A stretch of DNA of 64,000 nt from positions 3,658,001-3,722,000 of the forward strand of contig NZ_CP136946.1 in the NCBI RefSeq assembly GCF_050916355.1, read 5' to 3'. Source of the DNA: Jeongeupia wiesaeckerbachi (GTDB lineage Bacteria > Pseudomonadota > Gammaproteobacteria > Burkholderiales > Chitinibacteraceae). The position numbers were made by a program, and so were the translations under genes. The notes under the pieces are model-generated. The model saw only the letters and a list, made by a program, of their open reading frames with translations, was not told the DNA's origin and did no database searches. Below, piece after piece: positions 45,818 to 54,951 of this stretch (position 1 is its first letter; the number at the start of each line of letters is the position of its first letter).

Positions 45818-46303
45818 ATGAAGAAATACCTCCCGCTGATCGCCCTCGCGCTGCTCGCGGTGCTGTTCACCATTCAGTACGCGCAGGCCGATGGCCCGCG
45901 TCTGACGGTGCGCTTTGCCAACCCGGCATGGAACGGCATCGCCATTCCCGCCGGCCAGCAATGCGGCCAGCTCGGCGGCAAGGGCAATACGCCGGCGCTG
46001 AACGTGTTCGACCTGCCCAGCGGCACCGCGGGCCTGCAACTCGAATACAAGCAGCGCGGCGGCAGCAGCCTTGGCGTACTGCGCTATGCCATCGCCCAGG
46101 GCGCTGCCAGCGTGCAGTTGCCCAGCGTCACCGGCCAACAAGCCAGCCTTCCCGACGGGTTTTCGTGGGTCAGCCAGTCCGCCGGCGGTGGCTACCAGCC
46201 GCCCTGCACCAAGGGCGCGGGCTATTTCCTCGTCGTGACGGCGCTCGATGCCGGCGGCAAGCCGCTGGGCACAGGCCGGCTGGAGCTTGGCAAGCTGCAA
46301 TGA
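45818..46303 (+). CDS. Exported protein, possibly PEBP-like
   Basis: A 161-residue protein with a signal peptide or anchor (residues 1-24, ending AQA-DG). IAIPAGQQC, GNTPALNVFDLPSGTAGLQL and GYFLVVTALDAGG resemble, in order, the strands of phosphatidylethanolamine-binding (YbhB-type) proteins, but several family ligand residues are not evident. AAGG precedes the ATG at 45818. Treat the fold as a suggestion. Confidence 0.5.
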   Translation: MKKYLPLIALALLAVLFTIQYAQADGPRLTVRFANPAWNGIAIPAGQQCGQLGGKGNTPALNVFDLPSGTAGLQLEYKQRGGSSLGVLRYAIAQGAASVQLPSVTGQQASLPDGFSWVSQSAGGGYQPPCTKGAGYFLVVTALDAGGKPLGTGRLELGKLQ

Positions 46304-46313
46304 GCCCCATGCA

Positions 46314-47078
46314 ATGACAACGTGGCCAGCTGCGCATTTCGCGCAGCATCCCGGCTACGCGCCGATTCGCCCTGTTCTTGAACGTTTTGCGTCGCTGCCC
46401 GACTGGCAAGCCTGGCAGGCACTCGGTTCGCCGGCCAGCAACCGGCTCGGCCTGCCCTTGCAGTTCGTCGATCCGGATTCGCTGACGCAGTATTACGAGG
46501 CCGAAATCCATGCGCTCGGGCGTATTGCAACGCGCCACAATTGGCACGACTGCTTCAACGCCGCGGTCTGGCACACCTTTCCGCAAGCCAAGGTCGCGCT
46601 GAACGCGCTGCACCACCGTCATACCGCTGACGGCGCACGCGGCCCGGTACGCGATGCAGCGACGCTGTTCGACGAATGCGGACTGATCGTCGCGTGCAGC
46701 GACACGGCATTGGCCGACGCGCTGATCGGCCATGACTGGGCAACGCTGTTTCAGACCCATCACGACGCCTGGGGCAAGCGGATCGAGGCGCTGTGCTTCG
46801 GCCACGCCAACTACGAATACCTGCTCGACCCGTTCCGCGGTCTGACCGGTAAGTGCTGGCTGGTCCCGGTGGCCGACACCCACTTCAGCCGCCCCTTGGT
46901 CGAACGCATCGCTACGCTCGACGCCCACATCGCCTTCGAGATCGACGCCGACCGGTTGCAGCGGCCCAAACAACTGCCGCCGTTGCCCTTCCTTGGCATT
47001 CCCGGCTGGTGGCCCGTGCAGGACGACGCGTTCTACGCCGACGCCAGCTATTTCCGGCCCAAGCGTATGACCGCCTGA
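46314..47078 (+). CDS. DUF3025 protein
   Basis: A 254-residue cytoplasmic protein. YYEAEIHALGRIATRHNWHDCFNAAVWHTFPQ (about residues 60-93) and FGHANYEYLLDPFRGLTGKCWL (about 160-182) mark the DUF3025 family, whose function is unknown. It starts 10 bp after the preceding stop, so the two genes are probably co-transcribed. Confidence 0.75.
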   Translation: MTTWPAAHFAQHPGYAPIRPVLERFASLPDWQAWQALGSPASNRLGLPLQFVDPDSLTQYYEAEIHALGRIATRHNWHDCFNAAVWHTFPQAKVALNALHHRHTADGARGPVRDAATLFDECGLIVACSDTALADALIGHDWATLFQTHHDAWGKRIEALCFGHANYEYLLDPFRGLTGKCWLVPVADTHFSRPLVERIATLDAHIAFEIDADRLQRPKQLPPLPFLGIPGWWPVQDDAFYADASYFRPKRMTA

Positions 47079-47207
47079 CGCTGCGGCGCCTTTCGTCTGG
47101 CCACTCGCCGAATCCAAACCGTTTCTTGCCTTCGCTTGCACCGATTCCGATGCTGAATCGACCGGCCTGATGCCGGCGACTCAAACCGAGAACCTCGAGG
47201 AGCAGGC

Positions 47208-47810
47208 ATGAAACGTACTCATTTCTTCATACTCGTCGCACAGCTTGTAGCGGGCTACGCGCTGGCGTGCCCGCCTTCGGTCCAGCCGCGGTCGGCACCG
47301 CTGCCGGTCGGCGCCGACGGCAAACTGCCGGTCGTCCAGCCGGTCATCGCCAAGCCGGTCACACCCGGCGACGACCTGTGTGCCAGCGAAGGCATCTACA
47401 GCGACACCGCGCAGCTCGCGTCGTTGTCGGACACCGAATACCAGAACCGTTTCGGCACCCTCCCCACCGCGTCGGCGCCGCCTTTCCATGCCGGCGTTAC
47501 GCAGACCGGCGGCGGTTACGACTTCTTCATCAGCACGCCGCTCGGCAGTGGCGGCGGGCAAGCGCCGGCGAGCTGGGAAGTCCGCGTCGACGGTCAGGTG
47601 ATCGCAACCGGCAGCCGCTTCGAGCTGATCGGCGCCTGCCCCGACTCGAGCGAAGCGTGCGGTTCTCAATCGGCCTGGGTGGCCACCACCTCGCTCTCGC
47701 CGGGCGCATTCGATGCCACGCGCTATGTCACCGTCTGGGTCTGCGGCGCCGACAACGCGTGCCGACCGACGCCGCTGCTGTCGCCGCGATTCAAGCAAAG
47801 CTTCAGCTGA
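47208..47810 (+). CDS. Exported protein of unknown function
   Basis: A 200-residue protein with a signal peptide (residues 1-20, ending ALA-CP) and several Cys in the mature part, which suits a disulfide-bonded periplasmic or secreted protein. The middle (ASWEVRVDGQVIATGSRFEL) reads like beta strands. A good Shine-Dalgarno sequence (GAGGAG) precedes the ATG. I do not recognise the family. Confidence 0.65.
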   Translation: MKRTHFFILVAQLVAGYALACPPSVQPRSAPLPVGADGKLPVVQPVIAKPVTPGDDLCASEGIYSDTAQLASLSDTEYQNRFGTLPTASAPPFHAGVTQTGGGYDFFISTPLGSGGGQAPASWEVRVDGQVIATGSRFELIGACPDSSEACGSQSAWVATTSLSPGAFDATRYVTVWVCGADNACRPTPLLSPRFKQSFS

Positions 47811-47906
47811 CGTTGAAGCCGGCCAAGTCAGACGACCCGGTTCGCACCCGGCATCACATATACCGCGCACGCGAGCGAATCGTTCCCGAAGCCGTAACTG
47901 GCGCGT

Positions 47907-47934
47907 GCCCGCGGCCACAATTGCGGCTGCGGGC
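47907..47934. terminator. GC-rich hairpin between convergent genes
   Basis: GCCCGCGGCC pairs with GGCTGCGGGC (one G-T wobble) around an 8-nt loop, in the 195-bp gap between convergent genes. There is no T run. Confidence 0.35.
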
Positions 47935-48005
47935 CAGGAAGGCATCCAGCGCCGGCTTGCCGGCGGACCTTCAAGGCGGCAAGCGCGACAACCGGGGTGA
48001 ATGAC

Positions 48006-48446
48006 TCAGGCAGCGTCGCGCTGTTCCGCATCGCGGGCCGCGAACACGTCACGGGCGGCAAACAGGCCGTTCAGCGCGGCCGGAAAACCGGCGTAGACCG
48101 CCATCTGCATGATGACTTCGACGACTTCGCCACGCGAGCAACCAACATTGAGCGCCGCACCGATATGCACCTTGAGCTGCCGCGTGGCGTTGCCGAGCGC
48201 GGTCAGCGCGGCGACGACGGCGATTTCGCGCGACTTCAGGTCCAGGCCGGGGCGCGAGTAGATGTCGCCGAAGCCGAACTCGACGACATAGCGGCCAAAA
48301 TCCGGCGCGATATCGGCCAGCGAGGCAATCACCGCCTCGCCGGCGTGGCCGTCGTCGATTTCGCGCAGTTTTTCCAGGCCGCGTTCATAGCGGACATTAG
48401 ACAGCGGACTAGCTGGAAGCGGGTTGGCGGGGTGGGCTGGGTTCAT
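48006..48446 (-). CDS. Carboxymuconolactone decarboxylase-family protein
   Basis: A 146-residue protein of the CMD/AhpD-like family. The C-terminal domain carries KSREIAVVAALTALGNATRQLKVH and GCSRGEVVEVIMQMAVYAGFP. The redox CxxC of AhpD is absent (only a single Cys is in the helix), so it is nearer to gamma-carboxymuconolactone decarboxylase. AAGGAG precedes the ATG at 48446, and the gene overlaps the MerR regulator by 38 bp. The regulator probably controls it. Confidence 0.85.
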   Translation of the reverse strand: MNPAHPANPLPASPLSNVRYERGLEKLREIDDGHAGEAVIASLADIAPDFGRYVVEFGFGDIYSRPGLDLKSREIAVVAALTALGNATRQLKVHIGAALNVGCSRGEVVEVIMQMAVYAGFPAALNGLFAARDVFAARDAEQRDAA

Positions 48447-48831
48447 GGTCGTGCTCCTTGGCTGCGGAATGAACCCTGTCCGCCTCCATGCGCCGGTAGA
48501 GCGCGATCTTGTCGGCCAATTTGCCCAGATGGCTTTGCAGGCGTTGAACCTCCGCCTCGACCCGCGCGGCATGCGATTCGAGCAGTTCGCGCCGCTGCGC
48601 CAGCGTTGCATCGCCTTCACGGCGCAAGCTTGCGTACAGCTGCATCTGCTCGATCGGCATGCCGGTTTCGCGCAGCCGGATCAGAAATCCCAGCCACGCC
48701 AGATCGGCCTGACCGTAGCTGCGGTGACCCGAAGCATTACGCGTGACACGATCGATCAGGCCGATCTTCTCGTAGTAGCGCAAGGTGTCGGCTGAGAGGC
48801 CAACGGTATGGGCAAATTCGCTGATGTTCAT
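48409..48831 (-). CDS. MerR-family transcriptional regulator
   Basis: A 140-residue MerR regulator: winged-helix domain with GLSADTLRYYEKIGLI (residues 11-26) and GHRSYGQADLAWLGFLIRLRETGMPIEQM, then a long coiled coil. It has no Cys, so it is not a metal or thiol sensor of the classic kind; it resembles the AdhR/YyaN-type subgroup that responds to organic compounds. The start at 48831 fits the family N-terminus and the promoter at 48852-48882. Confidence 0.88.
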   Translation of the reverse strand: MNISEFAHTVGLSADTLRYYEKIGLIDRVTRNASGHRSYGQADLAWLGFLIRLRETGMPIEQMQLYASLRREGDATLAQRRELLESHAARVEAEVQRLQSHLGKLADKIALYRRMEADRVHSAAKEHDHEPSPPRQPASS

Positions 48832-48851
48832 AAGAGGGACAGGGTGAGCCA

Positions 48852-48882
48852 AGGCTAATACTTGGAGCTTACTCCAGGTCAA
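48852..48882 (-). promoter_or_regulatory. MerR-type promoter with 19-bp spacer and dyad operator
   Basis: On the minus strand TTGACC (48877-48882) and TAGCCT (48852-48857) are 19 bp apart, the over-long spacer typical of MerR-activated promoters. The spacer holds the dyad TGGAGTAAGCTCCA. It is positioned to drive the regulator and the decarboxylase-like gene. Confidence 0.75.
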
Positions 48883-49015
48883 GCACGACGCAGCACCGCC
48901 TGTCCGGGCACCTGCACTCGGCACGACGGAGCGACCGCGGTGGAACCCGTCGGCGGACGCCCCCTTCTACAACGGCTTCCGGCAGTTGCGGCAAGCCGCC
49001 GGCAGGATTGCCGTG

Positions 49016-49729
49016 CTAAAGCACCAGCCGATAGCCGACGCCGGTCTCGGTCAGCAGGTGCTGCGGCTGCGCCGGGTCCGCTTCGAGCTTCTGGCGCAGA
49101 TGGCCCATATAGATGCGCAGATAGTGGCTGTGCTCGACATAGGCCGGCCCCCACACTTCGAGCAGCAGCTGCCGGTGCGTCAGCACCTTGCCGGCGTGGC
49201 GGATCAGCACCGACAGCAGCCGATATTCGATCGGCGTCAGATGCAGCGCCTCGCCGCCGCGCAGCACTTCGCGCGCAACAAGGTCGACAGCAACGTCGCC
49301 GATGCTGACCTTGCCGTCGCGGCTCGATGCGTCCTGTTTGGCGTGGCGGCGCAGCAAGACGCGGACGCGCGCCAGCAACTCGGCCACGCCGAACGGTTTG
49401 CTCAGATAGTCGTCGGCGCCGGCGTCGAGCGCGGCGACCTTGTCGCTTTCTTGCGTGCGTGCCGACAGCACCAGCACCGGCACGTCGGAGAACGCGCGCA
49501 GTTCGCGGATCAGCGTAATCCCGTCGCCGTCGGGCAGGCCAAGATCGAGGATCAGCAGATCGGGCTGGCGCGTGCCGGCCGCGATCAGCCCGTCCCGCAC
49601 ACTGCCGGCCACATGCGCGAGCATGCCCTCGCCTTCCAGCGCCATCGATACAAAGCGGGCGATCTGTGCCTCGTCCTCGATCACGACGACGGTAGCGGCC
49701 AGGGCGGACAAGGACGACGGGACGGGCAT
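49016..49729 (-). CDS. kdpE: Response regulator KdpE
   Basis: OmpR-type response regulator of 237 residues. The receiver domain has the acidic pair ED at 18-19, the phosphorylated Asp62 (LLILDLGLPDGDG) and Lys in DYLSKPFG; the winged-helix output domain ends with HLLTETGVGYRLVL. It overlaps the kdpD stop by the ATGA arrangement. KdpE activates kdpFABC for high-affinity potassium uptake, but those genes are not adjacent here. Confidence 0.93.
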   Translation of the reverse strand: MPVPSSLSALAATVVVIEDEAQIARFVSMALEGEGMLAHVAGSVRDGLIAAGTRQPDLLILDLGLPDGDGITLIRELRAFSDVPVLVLSARTQESDKVAALDAGADDYLSKPFGVAELLARVRVLLRRHAKQDASSRDGKVSIGDVAVDLVAREVLRGGEALHLTPIEYRLLSVLIRHAGKVLTHRQLLLEVWGPAYVEHSHYLRIYMGHLRQKLEADPAQPQHLLTETGVGYRLVL

Positions 49730-52410
49730 CAGGCGCTTTCCGGCGGGGTGGCGAACAGGTCCGGATCGGCGCCCGGATCGACATGGGGGAGTGGCGGCGG
49801 CGGGCGGCGCGGCAGCCGGATGGTGAACATCGCGCCTTCGGCCCGGCCGCCGGTGTGAACCGATTCGGCGCCGATGGTACCACCGTGGGCATGGACGATG
49901 GCCCGGCACAGCGCCAGGCCGAGGCCGACGCCGCCGATGTTTCCCTCGGCCGTACCGCGGCTGAATTTGGTAAACAGCGCCTCTTCCTGCCCCGGCGGCA
50001 GGCCCGGTCCGTTATCACGCACCGTCAGCAACAGACTGCCCGGTTCGGCGTGGGCGGCCAGCGTAATCACACTGCCCGCCGGCGTGTATTTGGCGGCGTT
50101 GTCGAGCAGGTTGACGAGTACGCGCTCGATCAGCACCGCATCAAACTCGACCAGCGGCAGGTCGGCCGGCACCGCCAGCGTCACCCGGTGCGCGGCCAGC
50201 CGCTGCCCCATCGCCCGCAGCGTGGCGCCGAAGACTTCCTCGACCGATTGCCAGTCGCGCCGCAAGCGCACCTCGCCCGATTGCAGCCGCGCCATATCGA
50301 GCAGATTGGCGACCAGTTCGTTCATCCTACTGGTTTCGTCGACCAACTGGCCGGCGAGCGATTGCGAGACCTCGGCGAGCGGCTGGGCGGCCAGTGTGCT
50401 GGCCAGCCCATGCAACACGGTCAATGGCGTACGCAGGTCGTGCGAAATCGTCGACAGCAGGTTGTTGCGCAACTGCTCGCCCTGCATCGACACCAGCGCC
50501 TCCTGCGCGACCTCGACGAAATGCACGCGTTCGAGCGCCAGTGCGATCTGCGCCGCGCACGTCGACAGGAAGCGTTCGTTCTCCGGCCCCGGCGACCACT
50601 CGCCGCGCGGCGTCAGCGCCAGCACGCCGCGCACGCGCACCGGCGCCGCCAGCGGCAGATAGTAAGCCGGCGACGCCGGCAGCGTCCCGGTGCCGCGCCC
50701 GGCCGGCTGGCCGTGACGGAACACCCAGTCGGCAACGGCCAGATCGACCGACGCCCCGCCGACATGCGACAGCACCTCGTCGCGGCTCGGCAAGGCCAGC
50801 CCGACGTCGGCATCGACGCGCGGTGCCAGCTGCGCCAGTGCGATCTCGACGACCCGTTCGTGCGTCAGTGCGGCCGCCAGCGCCTGCGACAACTCGTACA
50901 GCGCCGCGGTACGCCGCTCTCGCCGCGTTGCGGCATCGGCCTGGAAGCGCAGCCGCGCCGACAGCTGACTGATCGTCAGCGCGACGCCGAGCATCACCAC
51001 GAAGGTCAGCAGGTATTGCGTGTCCGACACATTGAACGACAGCTGCGGCGGCACGAAAAAGAAGTCGAATGCGGCCACGCTGAGCAAGGCCGACGTCGCG
51101 CCGGCGGTCCGGCCGAAACGCACCGACACCAGCAAGACCGACACGAGGTAGAGCATCACAACGTTCGGCAGCTCGACGATTTTCGATAGCGGCACCAGCA
51201 GCGCCGACGAAATCGCGCAGCCGATGGCGGCAGCCAGCATCCCGCCGGAACGGCGCCCGAGATCGATCGGTGGCCACCAGCGGCGCGCTGACGCGTTGAC
51301 GCGGATGGCCTGTACCGCCAGCCCCGGTGACTGCGCCAGCACGCGCTCGGCCAGCCCCGGCCGCAGCCCGGCCAGCCATGCATGCGGCGGCGCCTCGCCA
51401 ACGATCACCATGCCGACATCGTGTTCACTGGCGTAGGCGACGATCGTCGCCGCGACATCACGTCCGGGCAGCGTGGCGGTCTCGGCGCCGAGCGATTCGG
51501 CAAACTTGAGCGCGGCAAACAGCCGCGCGCGCATCGCCGCATCGCGGGCCAGACGCGGCGATTCGACCAGCACGGCAAACCAGTCGGTTTTCAGTCGCCC
51601 GGCCAGTCTGGCGGCGTGCCGGACCAGCCGGTCTGGCTGTTCCGAGTAAGGCAGCACGACCAGCACCCGGCCCTCGGGCGGCGCCGAGCCGGTCGCGCGG
51701 CGTTCGGCATCGACACGCTCGGCGGTGCGGCGCAGTGCCAGCTCGCGCAGCGCGATCAGGTTGGATTTGCGGAAGAAATGCTCGCGCGCGCGGCTCGCGG
51801 CATCGGCCAGATAGACCTTGCCCTCGGCCAGCCTTGTCAGCAATTCGTCCGGCGGCAGATCGACCAGCACCACGTCGTCGGCGGCGTCGAACACGTGGTC
51901 GGGCACCGTTTCGCGCACGCGTACGCCGGTCAGTTGTCCGACGACATCGTTGAGGCTTTCCAGATGCTGGACGTTGACCGTCGTATAAACATCGATCCCC
52001 GCCGCCAGCAGCTCGTCAATGTCCTGCCAGCGCTTCGGGTGCCGGCTGCCGGGCACATTGCTGTGCGCCAGTTCGTCGACCAGCAGCAGCGCCGGCGCGC
52101 GCGCCAGCGCGGCGTCGAGGTCGAACTCGGACAGCGTGCGGCCCTGATACGGCATTTCCCGCCGCGGCAACATCGACAGACCGTCGAGCATCGCCAGCGT
52201 TTCGGCTCGGCCGTGCGTTTCGACCAGACCGGCAACGACGTCGACCCCTTGTGCGGCCTGCGCCCGCGCCTGCACCAGCATCGCGTAGGTCTTGCCGACG
52301 CCGGCATTGGCACCGAAAAACACCTTCAGCCGGCCGCGCTGCGCACGCGCTTCATCGGCCTTGAGTTCGGCCAGCAGTTGATCGGGATCGGGACGTTGGT
52401 CGTTCGGCAT
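49729..52410 (-). CDS. kdpD: Sensor histidine kinase KdpD
   Basis: Potassium/turgor-sensing kinase, 893 residues, the full family length. An N-terminal KdpD domain has Walker A FFGANAGVGKTYAM (about residues 31-44) and DELAHSNVPGSRHPKRWQDI; a universal-stress-protein-like domain follows (about 250-370), then four membrane helices (about 395-500), a GAF-like region, the kinase core with phosphorylated His657 (STISHDLRTPLT), and an ATP-binding NLLDNAAKYTP box. A -10 element lies just upstream, so kdpDE seems to have its own promoter. Confidence 0.95.
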   Translation of the reverse strand: MPNDQRPDPDQLLAELKADEARAQRGRLKVFFGANAGVGKTYAMLVQARAQAAQGVDVVAGLVETHGRAETLAMLDGLSMLPRREMPYQGRTLSEFDLDAALARAPALLLVDELAHSNVPGSRHPKRWQDIDELLAAGIDVYTTVNVQHLESLNDVVGQLTGVRVRETVPDHVFDAADDVVLVDLPPDELLTRLAEGKVYLADAASRAREHFFRKSNLIALRELALRRTAERVDAERRATGSAPPEGRVLVVLPYSEQPDRLVRHAARLAGRLKTDWFAVLVESPRLARDAAMRARLFAALKFAESLGAETATLPGRDVAATIVAYASEHDVGMVIVGEAPPHAWLAGLRPGLAERVLAQSPGLAVQAIRVNASARRWWPPIDLGRRSGGMLAAAIGCAISSALLVPLSKIVELPNVVMLYLVSVLLVSVRFGRTAGATSALLSVAAFDFFFVPPQLSFNVSDTQYLLTFVVMLGVALTISQLSARLRFQADAATRRERRTAALYELSQALAAALTHERVVEIALAQLAPRVDADVGLALPSRDEVLSHVGGASVDLAVADWVFRHGQPAGRGTGTLPASPAYYLPLAAPVRVRGVLALTPRGEWSPGPENERFLSTCAAQIALALERVHFVEVAQEALVSMQGEQLRNNLLSTISHDLRTPLTVLHGLASTLAAQPLAEVSQSLAGQLVDETSRMNELVANLLDMARLQSGEVRLRRDWQSVEEVFGATLRAMGQRLAAHRVTLAVPADLPLVEFDAVLIERVLVNLLDNAAKYTPAGSVITLAAHAEPGSLLLTVRDNGPGLPPGQEEALFTKFSRGTAEGNIGGVGLGLALCRAIVHAHGGTIGAESVHTGGRAEGAMFTIRLPRRPPPPLPHVDPGADPDLFATPPESA

Positions 52411-52437
52411 CGGCGCTAACTCGAAAAAGTTGCGATC

Positions 52438-52443
52438 ATTCTA
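52438..52443 (-). promoter_or_regulatory. -10 box (TAGAAT) of kdpDE
   Basis: Minus-strand TAGAAT 28 bp before the kdpD start. The -35 is weak. It implies transcription of kdpDE independent of a structural kdp operon. Confidence 0.45.
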
Positions 52444-52482
52444 AGCCCCGGCGGGCGCATGTCTGGCGTTTGCTCGATGTAC

Positions 52483-53292
52483 TCATGCCTGCAGCAGGCG
52501 CTCGCCCCAGCTCTCGCCGCCGCGCGGCCGCGTGTGCGGCAACACCGGCGCAGTCAGGCGCGACAGGCCCGGCACGATCAAGCGGGTCCGGCCCGGTAAG
52601 CGTGCAATCCACCGGCCGTAGACGCGGTCGGCCAGCCGGTGCAAGGCCGTGACGCGCGCATCGAGGTTGGCAAGCATATCGGCCTCCGGCTGCACCGAGG
52701 CCGAGATGTTGCGGCGGATGTCGTCGCCGTCGTTGCGGCACCATTGACGGATGCTGTCGGCGGTCACTTCAAGATGGGATTGCAGGCCGAGATGCGGTCC
52801 GATCGCAAAGCCCTTGTTCATGCAGTAGGTGCCGAACAGCACGCGCTTGGCGCCACGCGGAATTTCGAAAGTGTCGAAGTGCCAGTGGAATAGCTCGAGT
52901 TCGCGCCGCGCACCGAACCACTCGGCGGCTTCGTCGAAGCGCGTCACCAGCACCCGGCCCCAGCCGATGTTCGGCACGCTGTTACGGCGGACCCGCGCGC
53001 CGAGCGTCTTGGCCAGCAACTGGCCGCCGAAGCAATGGCCGAGCACCGGCCGCTCGAGCCGCAACGCATCGCGCAACAGCGCCTGCTCGCGGCGCATCCA
53101 CGACAGATCATCGTTGACGCTGGCCGGCGAGCCGAGGATCACCACGCCGCTGAACTCACCGGCGCGGGTCGGCGGCGTTTCGCCGGCGTCAACGGCAAAC
53201 AGCCGCCACGGAATCGCGTGGGCGTCGAAAAAATCGATCAGATAACCGGGACCTTGCGCCGCGTCGTGGCGGCAGATGGCTACGGGCTGCAT
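52483..53292 (-). CDS. Class I glutamine amidotransferase-like protein
   Basis: A 269-residue protein with a class I GATase domain: VVILGSPASVNDD, the nucleophile motif VLGHCFGGQLLA and FHWHFDTFEIP with the catalytic His. Members of this stand-alone group act on gamma-glutamyl amides or are of unknown use; the GMP-synthase-like label is common. The ATG at 53292 is preferred, with AAGAG upstream. No partner synthetase is nearby. Confidence 0.8.
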   Translation of the reverse strand: MQPVAICRHDAAQGPGYLIDFFDAHAIPWRLFAVDAGETPPTRAGEFSGVVILGSPASVNDDLSWMRREQALLRDALRLERPVLGHCFGGQLLAKTLGARVRRNSVPNIGWGRVLVTRFDEAAEWFGARRELELFHWHFDTFEIPRGAKRVLFGTYCMNKGFAIGPHLGLQSHLEVTADSIRQWCRNDGDDIRRNISASVQPEADMLANLDARVTALHRLADRVYGRWIARLPGRTRLIVPGLSRLTAPVLPHTRPRGGESWGERLLQA

Positions 53293-53592
53293 GGCGTCGC
53301 TCTTGGTGAAGAACACGCGGCCACTTTAGGGAGGACCGCATCAACGGCGCGCAAAGAAGCATCGGCCGCGCATAAAAACGGCATAAAAAAGCCGTGGCGG
53401 CGCGTGGACGGAACCAAGAGCGCCCTTCCACCCGAAACCTGTATGCGTGATCGTTGGCGGCCCGGGCAACGATCCAACACACTGACAAAACACTTACAAA
53501 CAATAATCACAACTCAAGCAAAGTTAATCAGCAACAAGAAATTTTGAATAAATAAATAATCAGTGCTCCCTTCCACCTCGCAGGAAATGAGC
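53293..53592. other. AT-rich divergent intergenic region
   Basis: The last 100 bp before the esterase gene are strikingly AT-rich (from about 53480 on), with runs such as AATAAATAAATAA, in contrast to the flanking genes. It probably holds the promoter of the exported esterase. No operator was identified. Confidence 0.5.
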
Positions 53593-54885
53593 ATGAAACT
53601 GCATCACGCGCTGTACGCCGCCTTGCTGGCCATCGGCATCAGCACCGCCGCCCATGCGGGCTCCGGCATGACGCCGGGCCAATGGCTCGAAGCCAACAAC
53701 ACCCAGATCATCAGTACCAGCCCGGCCTATCCCGACTACGCCGACCTCGCCGCCTTCGGCAAGGCGGTTGGCGATGCCCGCGTCGTGCTGATCGGCGAGC
53801 AGACCCACGGCGAAGGCAATGTGTTCGAGCTGAAGAACCGCATCGTCCAGTACCTGCACAAGAAAAAGGGCTTCGATGTGCTGTTGATCGAAAGCGGCAT
53901 GGTCGACGGCACCGCGCTGTGGAACTACGCGCAGGCCGGTGGCTCGGTCGCCGAACAAGCGCCGGGGCGGATCTTCTATATGTATTCGCGCACCAAGGAA
54001 GCCCGCGGCGTGCTCGAGTACGTCGACAGCCAGCGGACCAGCCCGCGGCCGCTGATCCTTGCCAGCTACGACACGCCGCACGGCGGGCTCGAATCGGTCA
54101 ACAATCTGCTGCCGACGCTGCAAGCCTTCCTCGCCGCACGCCAATCGCCGTCGCTGGCCGACCCGCGCTGGGCCGGTTATCTGCGCGCCGCGCAAGCGGT
54201 CGTGGCCGACAACTTCAACGGCCCACCGTCTGACGCCGACAAACAGGCGCTGGTCGATCTGACGCCGGTGCTGCTGGCCGAGCTCGACGACAGCGTCGCC
54301 GCCAGCGGCCGGATGTTCGATTCGCCCGGTTTCTGGCGCCTGCAGGTGGGCAGCATTCGCGCCGGTGCCAGCGACCAATGGCAGATCAACAACGGCGACG
54401 TGCCATACTGGGTCTCGCGTGACCAGCAAGCCGCGCAGAACATCGCCTGGCTCGCCGACAAGTTCTACAAGGGCAAGAAGCTCGTCGTCTGGACACACAA
54501 CGGTCACGCAGGAGACTTCTCCGTAAACTTCGGACTCGGCGGTGTGACACTGGGCACCTATATCTCCCGGCAATTCAAGAACGACGCTTATCGCGCCGGT
54601 TTCGTCGGCTACGCCGGCAGCGTGCGCAATATGGACAACGCGACAACCCGCGACATCCCGCCGCCGACACCGGGCTTGCTCGAGGCCGAGTGGCGCGCGG
54701 CCGGCCTGCCGATGGCCTTTATCGACTTCAAGCAGCGTGCGAACAAGCCCGGCTGGATAACGTCGATCACCGCACGACCGTTCGAATATCTGGAGTTCCC
54801 GCCGTCGTATCCAAACTTCGTCAACGGCACCTTCGACGGCCTGTTCTACATCGACCAGCCTGTCCCGGCCACGCCGATTCCGTAA
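53593..54885 (+). CDS. Exported erythromycin-esterase-family protein
   Basis: A 430-residue protein with a signal peptide (residues 1-22, ending AHA-GS). The mature part shows the EreA/EreB-type motifs: VLIGEQTHGEGNVFELKNRI with the catalytic-site Glu and His, LLIESGMVDG, and a later VVWTHNGHAGD. Ere enzymes hydrolyse macrolide lactones in the cytoplasm; this one is exported, so its substrate may be different. The ATG at 53593 is preferred because AGGA lies seven bases before it. Confidence 0.82.
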   Translation: MKLHHALYAALLAIGISTAAHAGSGMTPGQWLEANNTQIISTSPAYPDYADLAAFGKAVGDARVVLIGEQTHGEGNVFELKNRIVQYLHKKKGFDVLLIESGMVDGTALWNYAQAGGSVAEQAPGRIFYMYSRTKEARGVLEYVDSQRTSPRPLILASYDTPHGGLESVNNLLPTLQAFLAARQSPSLADPRWAGYLRAAQAVVADNFNGPPSDADKQALVDLTPVLLAELDDSVAASGRMFDSPGFWRLQVGSIRAGASDQWQINNGDVPYWVSRDQQAAQNIAWLADKFYKGKKLVVWTHNGHAGDFSVNFGLGGVTLGTYISRQFKNDAYRAGFVGYAGSVRNMDNATTRDIPPPTPGLLEAEWRAAGLPMAFIDFKQRANKPGWITSITARPFEYLEFPPSYPNFVNGTFDGLFYIDQPVPATPIP

Positions 54886-54909
54886 TCGATTCCGGCAACG
54901 CGGCTACGC

Positions 54910-54939
54910 AAAAACGGGGCGCTCAGGCGTCCCGTTTTT
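54910..54939. terminator. Terminator between esterase gene and fruA
   Basis: AAAACGGGGCGC pairs with GCGTCCCGTTTT (one G-T wobble) around a short loop and is T-rich on both strands. It serves the two convergent genes. Confidence 0.75.
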
Positions 54940-54951
54940 GCTTGCTACCGC

